Origin: Streptomyces sp. 130
GTDB taxonomy: Bacteria > Actinomycetota > Actinomycetes > Streptomycetales > Streptomycetaceae
Direction: 5' to 3'
Length of the DNA stretch: 64,000 nt
NCBI RefSeq assembly: GCF_007096885.1
Contig: NZ_VJNO01000014.1
Span: forward strand, 62,001-126,000
The notes beneath the pieces were generated by a model. It saw nothing but the letters and a program-made list of their open reading frames with translations. It had not been told where the DNA came from and ran no database searches. Positions 24,784 through 32,003 of the stretch are shown here, piece by piece. The position numbers and the translations under genes were made by a program. Every line of letters starts with the position of its first letter. Position 1 is the first letter of the stretch.

Positions 24784-25431
24784 ATGACAGGACAAGTACG
24801 CACCGTTGACGGCCGCGTGGCCGGTCGACGCGGTCAGGCGACGCGGCAGAAGCTGCTCGACTGCCTCAGCGAGATGCTCAGCTCCTCGCCGTACCGGGAC
24901 GTCAAAGTCATCGACGTCGCCCGGAGGGCGGGGACCTCACCAGCGACTTTCTACCAGTACTTCCCCGATGTCGAGGGCGCCGTCCTCGAACTCGCCGAGG
25001 ACGTCGCCAAGGAGGGGGCCGGGCTGACCGAACTGGTCGCCGGGCGCTCCTGGATCGGCAAGGCGGGCCGGCAGACCTCCGAACAACTCGTGGAGGGCTT
25101 CCTCGACTTCTGGCGGCGCAACGACGCGATCCTGCGCGTGATCGAGCTCGGCGCGGCGGAGGGCGACAAGCGGTTCAACAAGATCCGCATGAAGGTCCTG
25201 AACTCCGTGACCGGCTCCCTGACGGAGTCCGTGAAGGAGCTCCAGGCGAAGGGCAAGGTCGACCAGGACATCAGCCCCGCCGCGATGGCGGGCGCCCTGG
25301 TCGTCATGCTGGCCGGCGTCGCCTCGCACCAGAAGGGCTTCACGGCCTGGGGCGTCAAGCAGGCCGAGATCAAGCCGAATCTGGCGCAGCTGGTGCACCT
25401 CGGCATCACCGGCAAGAAGCCGGCGAAGTAA
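24784..25431 (+). CDS. TetR-family transcriptional regulator
   Basis: A 215-residue TetR protein. The N-terminal helix-turn-helix is TRQKLLDCLSEMLSSSPYRDVKVIDVARRAGTSPATFYQYFP in two pieces (about residues 20-61), with the typical TSPATFYQYF recognition helix. The C-terminal ligand domain is unclassified. A -10-like taagct (24772-24777) lies only 6 nt upstream of the ATG, so a leaderless transcript is possible. It is divergent from the VOC/afsK pair; a TetR gene also accompanies afsK in S. coelicolor. Ligand and targets unknown. Confidence 0.88.
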   Translation: MTGQVRTVDGRVAGRRGQATRQKLLDCLSEMLSSSPYRDVKVIDVARRAGTSPATFYQYFPDVEGAVLELAEDVAKEGAGLTELVAGRSWIGKAGRQTSEQLVEGFLDFWRRNDAILRVIELGAAEGDKRFNKIRMKVLNSVTGSLTESVKELQAKGKVDQDISPAAMAGALVVMLAGVASHQKGFTAWGVKQAEIKPNLAQLVHLGITGKKPAK

Positions 25432-25484
25432 CGAACCCCGCCGGGGCGGCGCGCGGTGATCCCGGCGCCCCGGGTCCTGTCTCA

Positions 25485-25518
25485 CCGACGGCGGACCACA
25501 CCTGTGGTCCGCCGTCGG
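25485..25518 (+). terminator. Terminator of the TetR gene
   Basis: A 16-bp perfect stem (25485-25500 with 25503-25518) closing on 2 nt, 54 nt downstream of the TetR stop; it may serve both convergent units. Confidence 0.8.
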
Positions 25519-25602
25519 CGTATCCGGACGGGTCCGGCCCGTCACCCGGCCCGGCCGGCGTTCGAGAACGGAACCGGTGACCGGGCGGGCCCGAACCCCG
25601 AC

Positions 25603-25665
25603 GCACCGCGCACCGCGCACCGCGCACCGCGCACCGCGCACCGCGCACCGCGCGCCGCGCACCGG
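25603..25665. repeat. Seven-bp tandem repeat array (GCACCGC)n
   Basis: Seven perfect copies of GCACCGC in a row (25603-25651), then the variants GCGCCGC and GCACCGG, in the non-coding gap between TetR and ferredoxin genes. Such short arrays are prone to copy-number change between strains. Similar but imperfect gcgcaccgg clusters occur at about 51040-51075. Confidence 0.9.
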
Positions 25666-25681
25666 GGCAACGGCTTCGTCC

Positions 25682-25885
25682 TCAGTCGCCGGACGGGCCG
25701 GGGTCTCCGCCCGCCCTGATCGCCCCCACCGGGCACGCCCGTACGGCGTCCGCGACCATCGGGCCCGGTTCCGGCTCCGGGAGGAGTTCGCTGAGGCCGT
25801 CCTCGTCCTGGGTGAAGACCTTCGGGGCCGCCAGGGCGCACTGGCCGGCGCCGATGCACACGTCCTTGTCGATGTCGATCCGCAT
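25682..25885 (-). CDS. [3Fe-4S] ferredoxin of the P450 system
   Basis: A 67-residue ferredoxin with cysteines in CIGAGQCALAAPKVF (residues 10 and 16) and ACPVGAI near residue 53, plus a non-cysteine at the fourth position of the first motif, the pattern of P450-associated 3Fe-4S ferredoxins. It would pass electrons from a reductase to the P450 encoded 14 nt upstream. The ATG at 25885 follows GGAGGAGAACCGG. Confidence 0.92.
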   Translation of the reverse strand: MRIDIDKDVCIGAGQCALAAPKVFTQDEDGLSELLPEPEPGPMVADAVRACPVGAIRAGGDPGPSGD

Positions 25886-25899
25886 CCGGTTCTCCTCCG

Positions 25900-27117
25900 T
25901 CACCACGTCACCGGCAGTTCCAGCAGGCCCTGCACCGTGTCACCCGGTTTGAACGGGACCTCCTCCGGGGGCGCCGCCAGCCGGAGGCCCGGCAGGCGGC
26001 GGAAGAGGGCGGGCAGGGCGATCTCCAGCTCGGCGCGGGCCAGGTTCTGTCCGAGGCACTGGTGGATGCCGAAGCCGAAGGCCACGTGGTTGCGCGCCCC
26101 GCGCCCGAGGTCCAGTTCGTCCGGCGCCTCGAAGGCCGCCGCGTCCCGGTTGACCACCGCGGTGGACAGGAGCACGCCCTCCCCCGCCCGCAGCGTCTCC
26201 CCGCCGATCTCGATGTCCTCCACCGCCACCCGGGACAGCCCGTCCGCGATGGAGAGGTACCTCAGCAGTTCCTCCACGGCGGCCGGCACCGCGTCCGCCC
26301 CGCCGCCGGTCAGCCGGGCCAGCTGGTCCGGGTGGCGCAGCAGCGTGAACGTGCCGAGCGAGATCATGTTCGCGGTCGTCTCGTGGCCGGCCACGAGCAG
26401 GATCTCCGCGAGGCGCACCAGCGCGTCCAGCTCCACCGCCCCGGTCTCCAGCCGCCCGGCGATCAGCTCGTCCAGCAGACCGTCGCCCGGTTCGCGCCGC
26501 TTCCGCTCGATCAGGTCGCGGAAGTACGCGTCCAGGTCCTCCCGGGCCGCGACCACGTCCTGCGGCTCGGGCCCCCGCAGCAGCTTGCGCGAGCGGTCCT
26601 CGAAGAACGCGTGGTCCGCGTACGGCACTCCGAGCAGCGCGCAGATGACCATCGACGGCACCGGCAGCGCGAACGCCCCGACCAGCTCGGCCGGCGGCCC
26701 CTGCGCCACCATCGCGTCGAGCAGCCGGTCCACGGTCTCCTGGATGCGCGGTCGCAGCGCCGCCGTGCGCCGGACCGTGAAGCTCGGGATCAGCATGCGG
26801 CGCTGGGCGTTGTGCTCCGGGTCGTCCACGCCGAGCAGTTCGACGCGCCGCTGCCGGACCGCGGCGAGCCTCGGCGCGAAGATCGGGAAGTCCGGATGCG
26901 AGCGGTCGGACGACAGCCGGGGGTCGGACAGCAGCGCCCGCGCCTCGGCGTGGCCGGTCACCAGCCAGGCCGTACGGCCGTCGAAGAGGCGGACCCGGGA
27001 CACCGAGCGCTGCCCGCGGCTCTCGCTCGGATAGCCGGCGGGCGGGTGGTAGGGACAGGTGCGGTCCTGCGGGAAGTCGATGGGCACGGGCTGGGACTCG
27101 GACTGGGTGTTGGTCAT
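25900..27117 (-). CDS. Cytochrome P450, CYP105-like
   Basis: A 405-residue P450 with all core motifs: I-helix AGHETT, ExxR in EELLR, and haem loop FGFGIHQCLG with the thiolate Cys at residue 354. The N-terminal DFPQDRTCPYHPPAGY and the AGHETTANMISLGTFTLLRHPDQL region (in parts) are typical of the CYP105 family, broad monooxygenases for xenobiotics and natural products. Its substrate cannot be deduced. Paired with a ferredoxin downstream; a 19-bp palindrome sits about 50 nt upstream of its start. The ATG at 27117 agrees with CYP105 N-termini. Confidence 0.93.
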   Translation of the reverse strand: MTNTQSESQPVPIDFPQDRTCPYHPPAGYPSESRGQRSVSRVRLFDGRTAWLVTGHAEARALLSDPRLSSDRSHPDFPIFAPRLAAVRQRRVELLGVDDPEHNAQRRMLIPSFTVRRTAALRPRIQETVDRLLDAMVAQGPPAELVGAFALPVPSMVICALLGVPYADHAFFEDRSRKLLRGPEPQDVVAAREDLDAYFRDLIERKRREPGDGLLDELIAGRLETGAVELDALVRLAEILLVAGHETTANMISLGTFTLLRHPDQLARLTGGGADAVPAAVEELLRYLSIADGLSRVAVEDIEIGGETLRAGEGVLLSTAVVNRDAAAFEAPDELDLGRGARNHVAFGFGIHQCLGQNLARAELEIALPALFRRLPGLRLAAPPEEVPFKPGDTVQGLLELPVTW

Positions 27118-27167
27118 GACGGACCTCGCAGCGAGGGGGGTGTGGTCGTCCTGCCGATCACCCCCAC

Positions 27168-27186
27168 TAGATGCCTCAGGCATCTA
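27168..27186. promoter_or_regulatory. Perfect 19-bp palindrome upstream of P450
   Basis: TAGATGCCT-C-AGGCATCTA is a 9-1-9 palindrome located 51 nt upstream of the P450 ATG and 75 nt upstream of htpX on the other strand; an extra tagatg half-site follows at 27194-27199. This is the form of a dimeric repressor operator (MarR, PadR or TetR class). No regulator gene is directly adjacent. Confidence 0.75.
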
Positions 27187-27260
27187 TCTCGCCTAGATGA
27201 TGTTCGGCCATACCCGCGGAACGGAGCACCGGCGTCCGTTTTCGGCCGCCGAGGAGCACC

Positions 27261-28202
27261 ATGGAGACAGGCGAGGAGTGGAGGTCGTCCATGGCCGGGA
27301 CCCGTAGCCGCTATGCCGCCGACCGCGGCCTGACCACGCGCATGGTCACCACCATGTTCCTGATCGGGCTGCTGTACGTGGTGCTGGTCGGCGTGCTTCT
27401 GGCGGTGCTGCGCGGGGCCTGGCCGGTCATTTTGGTGATCACCGGCGGCATGTTCGTCGCCCAGTTCTGGTTCAGCGACCGGATCGCCGCGTTCAGCATG
27501 GGCGCCCGGGAGGTGTCCCCCGCCGAGGCGCCGGAGCTGCACGGGGCGATCGACCGGATATGCGCCCTTGCCGACATGCCGAAACCGAGGGTGGCGATCG
27601 CGGACAGCGATGTGCCGAACGCCTTCGCGACCGGCCGCAGCCGGAAGTCCTCGCTCGTCTGCGCGACGACGGGGCTGCTGCGCAGACTGGAACCGGAGGA
27701 GCTGGAGGGCGTCCTCGCGCACGAGATGTCGCACGTGGCGCACCGGGACGTGGCCGTGATGACGATCGCCTCGTTCCTCGGCGTCCTGGCCGGCATCATC
27801 ACCCGGGTCGCGCTGTGGGGCGGCTTCGCCCGCAACAACCGCGGCAACGACCCGATCGGCGTCCTGGTCCTGCTGATCCCGCTGGTCAGCGCGGTCGTCT
27901 ACGCGCTGAGCTTCCTGCTCACCCGGCTGCTCTCCCGCTACCGGGAACTCACCGCCGACCGCACGGCCGCCCTCCTCACCGGCCGCCCCTCGGCCCTCGC
28001 CTCCGCCCTCACCAAGGTGAGCGGCCAGATGGCCCGGATTCCGACGGAGGACCTGCGGAAGGCGGAGCCGTACAACGCCTTCTACTTCGTCCCGGCCTTC
28101 GCCTCGAAGGAGAGCATCGGCCGGCTGCTCTCCACGCACCCGACGCTGGAACAGCGCCTCGACCAGCTGGCCCGCATCTCGGCCGACCTGTCCCGGCCGT
28201 GA
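27261..28202 (+). CDS. htpX: HtpX-type M48 membrane metalloprotease
   Basis: A 313-residue integral-membrane protease. Two N-terminal membrane helices (about 32-70), the zinc motif HEMSH (H154-H158), two further helices (about 170-220) and the third-ligand region YRELTADRTA define the HtpX/M48B family, which degrades damaged membrane proteins. The gene after it encodes PspAB, linking the pair to envelope stress. Two starts have good ribosome sites, ATG 27261 (GAGGAG) and ATG 27291 (GGAGG); the longer is given. Confidence 0.88.
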   Translation: METGEEWRSSMAGTRSRYAADRGLTTRMVTTMFLIGLLYVVLVGVLLAVLRGAWPVILVITGGMFVAQFWFSDRIAAFSMGAREVSPAEAPELHGAIDRICALADMPKPRVAIADSDVPNAFATGRSRKSSLVCATTGLLRRLEPEELEGVLAHEMSHVAHRDVAVMTIASFLGVLAGIITRVALWGGFARNNRGNDPIGVLVLLIPLVSAVVYALSFLLTRLLSRYRELTADRTAALLTGRPSALASALTKVSGQMARIPTEDLRKAEPYNAFYFVPAFASKESIGRLLSTHPTLEQRLDQLARISADLSRP

Positions 28203-28229
28203 GCGCCCGTCCGTCCGCAAGGAGTCCCC

Positions 28230-28814
28230 GTGGGCCTGCTCGACACGATCCTGGGCCGCAGCAAGCCGGTCCGCCCCGACCTCGACCAGCTCTTCGCCGT
28301 CCCGTCCGCCGCGCTCACCCTCCGGGCCGCGACGGGCCTCACGCCGACGGGCGCGGGCTCGGTGTGCTTCGCGGGCGCGGAGGGCTCCGCCTTCGCCCGG
28401 GTCCGGCAGGACGTACGCGAACTGCTCGACGCGGGCACCGGGCGCGGCGGCGTCCCGGTGGAGTTCAGCCGGGACACCTACGGCTACACCTGGCTGCTCG
28501 CCCGTCAACCGCCCGAGGACACCGCCGCCCTGGTCAACGACCTGCACGCGGTCAACACCCTGCTCCAGGACGGCGGCTTCGGCCCGCAGCTGCTCTGCTC
28601 GCTGGTCGCCTTCCGGGACGGGGAGGGGCGCCCGCTGGCGCTGGTGTACCTGTACAAGCGCGGCACGTTCTACCCGTTCGCCCCGGTCCCGGGCGGCGCC
28701 GAGAAACGCGACAACCGGCTGGAGCTGGAGGTCCGGGCCGCGCTGGGCGACGACCTGCGGGTGGAGCGGGACCTGTCGCGCTGGTTCCCGGTGTGGGGGG
28801 CGCCGGGGTTGTGA
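28230..28814 (+). CDS. pspAB: PspA-associated protein PspAB
   Basis: A 194-residue protein with the family opening MGLLDTILGRSKP and the FPFAPVP-like C-terminal half (GTFYPFAPVPG), no membrane helix and no catalytic motif. PspAB proteins are found next to htpX in actinobacteria and are tied to the PspA membrane-stress response. GTG start with AAGGAG 6 nt upstream, 27 nt after htpX, so the two form an operon. Confidence 0.82.
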   Translation: MGLLDTILGRSKPVRPDLDQLFAVPSAALTLRAATGLTPTGAGSVCFAGAEGSAFARVRQDVRELLDAGTGRGGVPVEFSRDTYGYTWLLARQPPEDTAALVNDLHAVNTLLQDGGFGPQLLCSLVAFRDGEGRPLALVYLYKRGTFYPFAPVPGGAEKRDNRLELEVRAALGDDLRVERDLSRWFPVWGAPGL

Positions 28815-28832
28815 GGGAAACCTCGCCCGCGG

Positions 28833-30167
28833 TCAGGGCGCCCTGACCACATCGGGGTGCGGCCTGATGACGACCGTCGTCGTTCCGACCTTTCCGAAAT
28901 AGGCACCCGGTCCGCCGTAGGACGCGTGGAACGACCGCTGGAGGTCGCCCACCGTGTAGATCTCGGAGTCGGCCGCGGCCAGGTTGGGCGGGCTGTTCCC
29001 GTCCGACCAGGCTTCCAGGACGACGCAGTCGTTTCCGTCGCGGGCCACCACCGCCCCGGCGTGGAACTGGCTCATCTCCTTCGTCGGGTCGGGTTTGGTG
29101 ACCACGATGACGAACGCCTCTCCTGCCTGCGGATCGGCCATCTCGTTCTTCGCGCCGGCGTACTGACGAGCCTGGCGGCGATTGGTCGGGTCCGCCTGGC
29201 CGAACACCTCGGTGGGACCGCTGCGGCGGTTGGTGGTCTCGATCGTGCTGTACTCGGCTTCGCCCCAGGCGAGTTCGCCGACACGGTTGTTGATGATCTC
29301 CTCGGCGGCGTGGAGGCAGTCCTGCTGGACGTCACTGCCCAGCCAGTGCTTGAAGTACGTCCCCCCGTTCCACTGCGTCGCCTCGTTGTCCGCCCGCCTC
29401 AGAGCGGGCGCGATGCTGTTCGCCGGCGCGTCGTCCCGGACCCAGACGTAGGGGGTCTCGGGGTACGTCAGGAAGAGGCCGTTCTCGGACACGCGGAGTT
29501 TCTGCCCGTCCACCTCGACGTCGGTGTAGCGCTGCACGGTCTCACCGGTCCGGGCGGCCGTCTGCGTGTCCGCCCGGTGTTCGGTGCCTTCGCCGCGTGC
29601 GGGGGCCGGCCCCCTCATGACCCGTGTCGCGTTCGCCTCGGCCTCGCGCTCGAACCGGTCGGAGGGGTCCGATACGCGGAGCCCGGCGCCGTTGTCCGTA
29701 CCGGCGACCGGGCCCCGGCGCTGCTGGATGACGTGGGTCAGCTCATGGGCGAGCGTGTGCTTGTCGGCCCCGCCGTCACCGATGACCACGTGGTGGCCGG
29801 ACGTGTAGGCGCGGGCCCCGACCTCGGCGGCCGATGCCTTGGCCGCGGCGTCGGTGTGGATGCGGACGTCCGAGAAGTCCGCGCCGAGCCGCGACTCCAT
29901 CTCGGACCGGACCGCGCCGTCCAGCGGCCGCCCGGCGGCGCGCAGCACGTCGTTGACCGTCGAGCGCTGCACCGGCCGCTCCGCGTCCTCGTGGCCGCAG
30001 TGCGCGTGGCCGGCGGCCCGCAGCATCTGGACGACCGCCGCGTTCCCGACGCTGCCCTGGAGCGCGAGCCACTCGGTGGCGGGCGCCGCGCCAGCGGCCG
30101 CCGCCTTGCGGGCCCAGCCGGGCCCGCGCGCCGCGTCTGCCTTCTCGGCACCGTTCTGGCTGCGCAT
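28833..30167 (-). CDS. DUF4157 (eCIS core domain) protein with papain-like C-terminal domain
   Basis: A 444-residue protein. Residues about 80-150 form a DUF4157 domain (PLDGAVRSEMESRLG, DFSDVRIHTD, metallopeptidase motif HELTH at 141-145), the module that marks proteins loaded into or associated with extracellular-type CIS. VQR motifs precede and follow it (66-68, 211-213). The C-terminal part (about 215-444) is a separate domain with QDCLHAAEE (C284), FHAGAVV (H369) and VVLEAW (E385), the spacing of a Cys-His papain/NlpC-like hydrolase, which would make this a toxin or effector; that is inference. It lies 4 kb from the CIS operon. ATG at 30167 after GGAAGAGG. Confidence 0.75.
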   Translation of the reverse strand: MRSQNGAEKADAARGPGWARKAAAAGAAPATEWLALQGSVGNAAVVQMLRAAGHAHCGHEDAERPVQRSTVNDVLRAAGRPLDGAVRSEMESRLGADFSDVRIHTDAAAKASAAEVGARAYTSGHHVVIGDGGADKHTLAHELTHVIQQRRGPVAGTDNGAGLRVSDPSDRFEREAEANATRVMRGPAPARGEGTEHRADTQTAARTGETVQRYTDVEVDGQKLRVSENGLFLTYPETPYVWVRDDAPANSIAPALRRADNEATQWNGGTYFKHWLGSDVQQDCLHAAEEIINNRVGELAWGEAEYSTIETTNRRSGPTEVFGQADPTNRRQARQYAGAKNEMADPQAGEAFVIVVTKPDPTKEMSQFHAGAVVARDGNDCVVLEAWSDGNSPPNLAAADSEIYTVGDLQRSFHASYGGPGAYFGKVGTTTVVIRPHPDVVRAP

Positions 30168-30312
30168 GGGGACCTCTTCCTGCGGAGAGCGTGTCCCTCC
30201 CTGCATATCCCGGAGCGCGGGGGCGGTTCCAGGTCCGGCGGGGCACAGTTGAGTGGCCCGGGAGGGCGTACGGCGACGACCGCGCGCGGCCAGTCGCCCT
30301 AGGATGCGCCCC

Positions 30313-30732
30313 ATGGCGATCACGTACGAGTGGCGCGGTGACTTCGACAACGCCGCCGTCAACGCGCTCCACGCGGAGGCGTTCGGCCCGTCCGTGGAGG
30401 GCACCGACTGGCGGACGCGGACACACCGGCACAGCCTGGGCTGGGTCTGCGCCCGGGAGGCCGACCGGCTGGTGGGGTTCGTCAACGTCGCCTGAGACGG
30501 TGGCTCCCATGCGTTCGTCCTCGACACGATGGTCGCCCGGGACGTGCGTAACGCCGGCATCGGCACCGGACTCGTGGCGACCGCGGTGCGCGGTGCCCGC
30601 GCGGCGGGCTGCGCATGGCTCCACGTCGACTTCGAAGAGCGCCTCCGTTCCTTCTACTTCGACGCGTGCGGCTTCCGGCGTACGGAAGCGGGGCTCATCG
30701 CCCTGGCCCCGGAGCCTGCGGGAGCTCGTTGA
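30313..30732 (+). pseudogene. GNAT acetyltransferase interrupted by an in-frame TGA
   Basis: Starting at ATG 30313 (or 30304) the frame encodes a GNAT N-acetyltransferase beginning AITYEWRGDFDN and reaching FVNVA, then a TGA at 30493-30495. The same frame continues without interruption as DGGSHAFVLDTMVARDVRNAG, the acetyl-CoA-binding strand and loop (RNAGIGTGL), and the C-terminal YFDACGFRR, to a stop at 30730-30732. The family normally has Trp at the TGA position (NVAWDGG), so a single TGG-to-TGA change, or a sequencing error, explains the break. Confidence 0.75.
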
Positions 30733-30851
30733 AGCGAGCCGCCCCGGCAGCCCCGCCCCGGCTCCGCCGCCGGGCGCCGCGAGCCCGGAAGGCTGCCTCG
30801 TGGGCCCGGTCCTCCTCGTCCCGCGACGCCGCGAGAGCGGCGTAGCCGTTC

Positions 30852-31046
30852 TGCACGATCCGCGGCGACCTGGGCGACGACAGCCTTTCCGCTGCCCTCG
30901 CCGAAATGCGGCTGGTGCGCAATCTCGTCCACACCAGCGACGACGCCGACGCGGCTCGACGCGACTTCGGCACCTGGTGCGGCGCCGGCCGCCGCGACCT
31001 CTTCACTCCGGAACTGCCGACACAGAGCACGCCCGCCGACGCCTGA
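30852..31046 (+). pseudogene. C-terminal fragment of a nucleoside-diphosphate-kinase-like gene
   Basis: The frame ending at TGA 31044-31046 encodes TIRGDLGDD and RLVRNLVHTSDDADAARRD, matching the TIRGDF...RNVIHGSDS C-terminal region of nucleoside diphosphate kinases. The upstream part of the gene, including the catalytic His, is missing; sequence before 30852 is unrelated. It is directly followed by another gene fragment in a different frame. Confidence 0.6.
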
Positions 31047-31664
31047 CCCCGATCCAGCTCCTGAACCGGGCCACGGACCCGATGCTGCCCGCCGTCAAAC
31101 CCCACGTGTCCAACGTGCTGCGCCAGCTCTACGACCAGGGGCTGACCGACCACGTCCTGATCATCACCCGGTGGCGCGTCGACCCCGACGACTGCGCCGT
31201 CCTCAACGGCTTCACCAACCTGCGGTTGACCGTGCTGGTGACCCACTCGCGCATCCAGGACGAGCGGATCGAGCCGGTGGACAGCAGCATCGCCGCCGCG
31301 AGCCTGCCCACTCTCTACGAGAACGCCGACCGGTACCGCACCGTCCTGTACTGGCGTCCCATCGTGCCCGGCCTGAACGACTCCGGCGCCGACATCGCCC
31401 GCGCCAAGGAGCTGTCCCGGCACGCACACGCCACCGTCTTTACCGGCCTGTTCTTTCCGCGGGGAGATCGCCGCGTACTACGAGGCCCACGGTCTCGAGA
31501 TGCCGTACGAGGGCACCGCCCGGCGCAAGATCATGCCCGAGGCCGCCGAACAGCGGATTCCCGACGCCTCCGAGGAGGACGCTTCGTGGGGAGCACTGTT
31601 CCGTAAGACCTCCTGCGGTGTCGCGTACGCGCACGGGGAGGCCGGCTACAACGGTCACTACGGA
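31047..31664 (+). pseudogene. Frameshifted C-terminal remnant of a radical-SAM protein
   Basis: In one frame from about 31047 the product reads KPHVSNVLRQLYDQGLTDHV, LIITRWRVDPDDC and VLYWRPIVPGLND, up to TGLFF at about 31453. The reading then continues in another frame as RGEIAAYYEAHGLEMPYEG and FRKTSCGVAYAHGEAGYNGH. The switch coincides with ttcTttccg at 31451-31458, one T more than the frame needs. The pattern resembles the C-terminal half of actinobacterial radical-SAM proteins; the cluster-binding N-terminal half is absent. The fragment ends abruptly at 31664. Confidence 0.55.
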
Positions 31665-31905
31665 AGCCTGGGTCCAGCCGGACACGAAGGCCGTCACTCA
31701 GGCGGCACGCGAACTCGGCGCGACCGGCCCGATCAATGTCACCGAGCGTGCCATCGTCGTTGAGGGACTGGATGAGCCGCCGCGCTACTACCTCCAGCAC
31801 GGATTCGGCTACCAGCGCCACGACCGAGCCAAGCCCCACCACTACCGCCAGCACGGCCGCGCCGACATCGGCTGGAAGGCGGAGTACGGAACACCAACCG
31901 CATGA
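31665..31905 (+). pseudogene. Unidentified gene fragment
   Basis: A frame fused directly to the previous remnant encodes AWVQPDTKAVTQAARELGAT, AIVVEGLDEPPRYYLQHGFG and GRADIGWKAEYGTP before a TGA at 31903-31905. It has the codon bias of a real gene but no start of its own, so it is probably the tail of a lost gene. Family not recognised. Confidence 0.4.
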
Positions 31906-31917
31906 TCTTCGCGGTAC

Positions 31918-31972
31918 GTCAGGTGCGCCGGGCAGGAGGCGCGGACGACCGCGAGGACGCGGGCCTCGTCCA
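31918..31972 (-). pseudogene. 55-bp relic of the CIS gpI-like gene
   Basis: Matches 35898-35952 with three mismatches and no gaps. Read on the minus strand it encodes PLDEARVLAVVRASCPAHLT against PLDESRVLAVVRASCPAHLT in the intact gene. It has no other part of that gene around it. It marks a former copy of, or a recombination scar from, the CIS operon end, lying between the gene remnants and the MFS gene. Confidence 0.85.
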
Positions 31973-32003
31973 GCGGCCGGCCGGCGCTGCCCCGGACGTG
32001 TGG

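Noticed and set aside
25603..25665. CRISPR array
   Set aside because: Contiguous 7-bp units without spacers and no cas genes.
30191..31606. A single 471-residue protein
   Set aside because: The frame strings together antisense, NDK-adjacent and radical-SAM-like segments whose true frames differ; it is explained better as a row of gene fragments.
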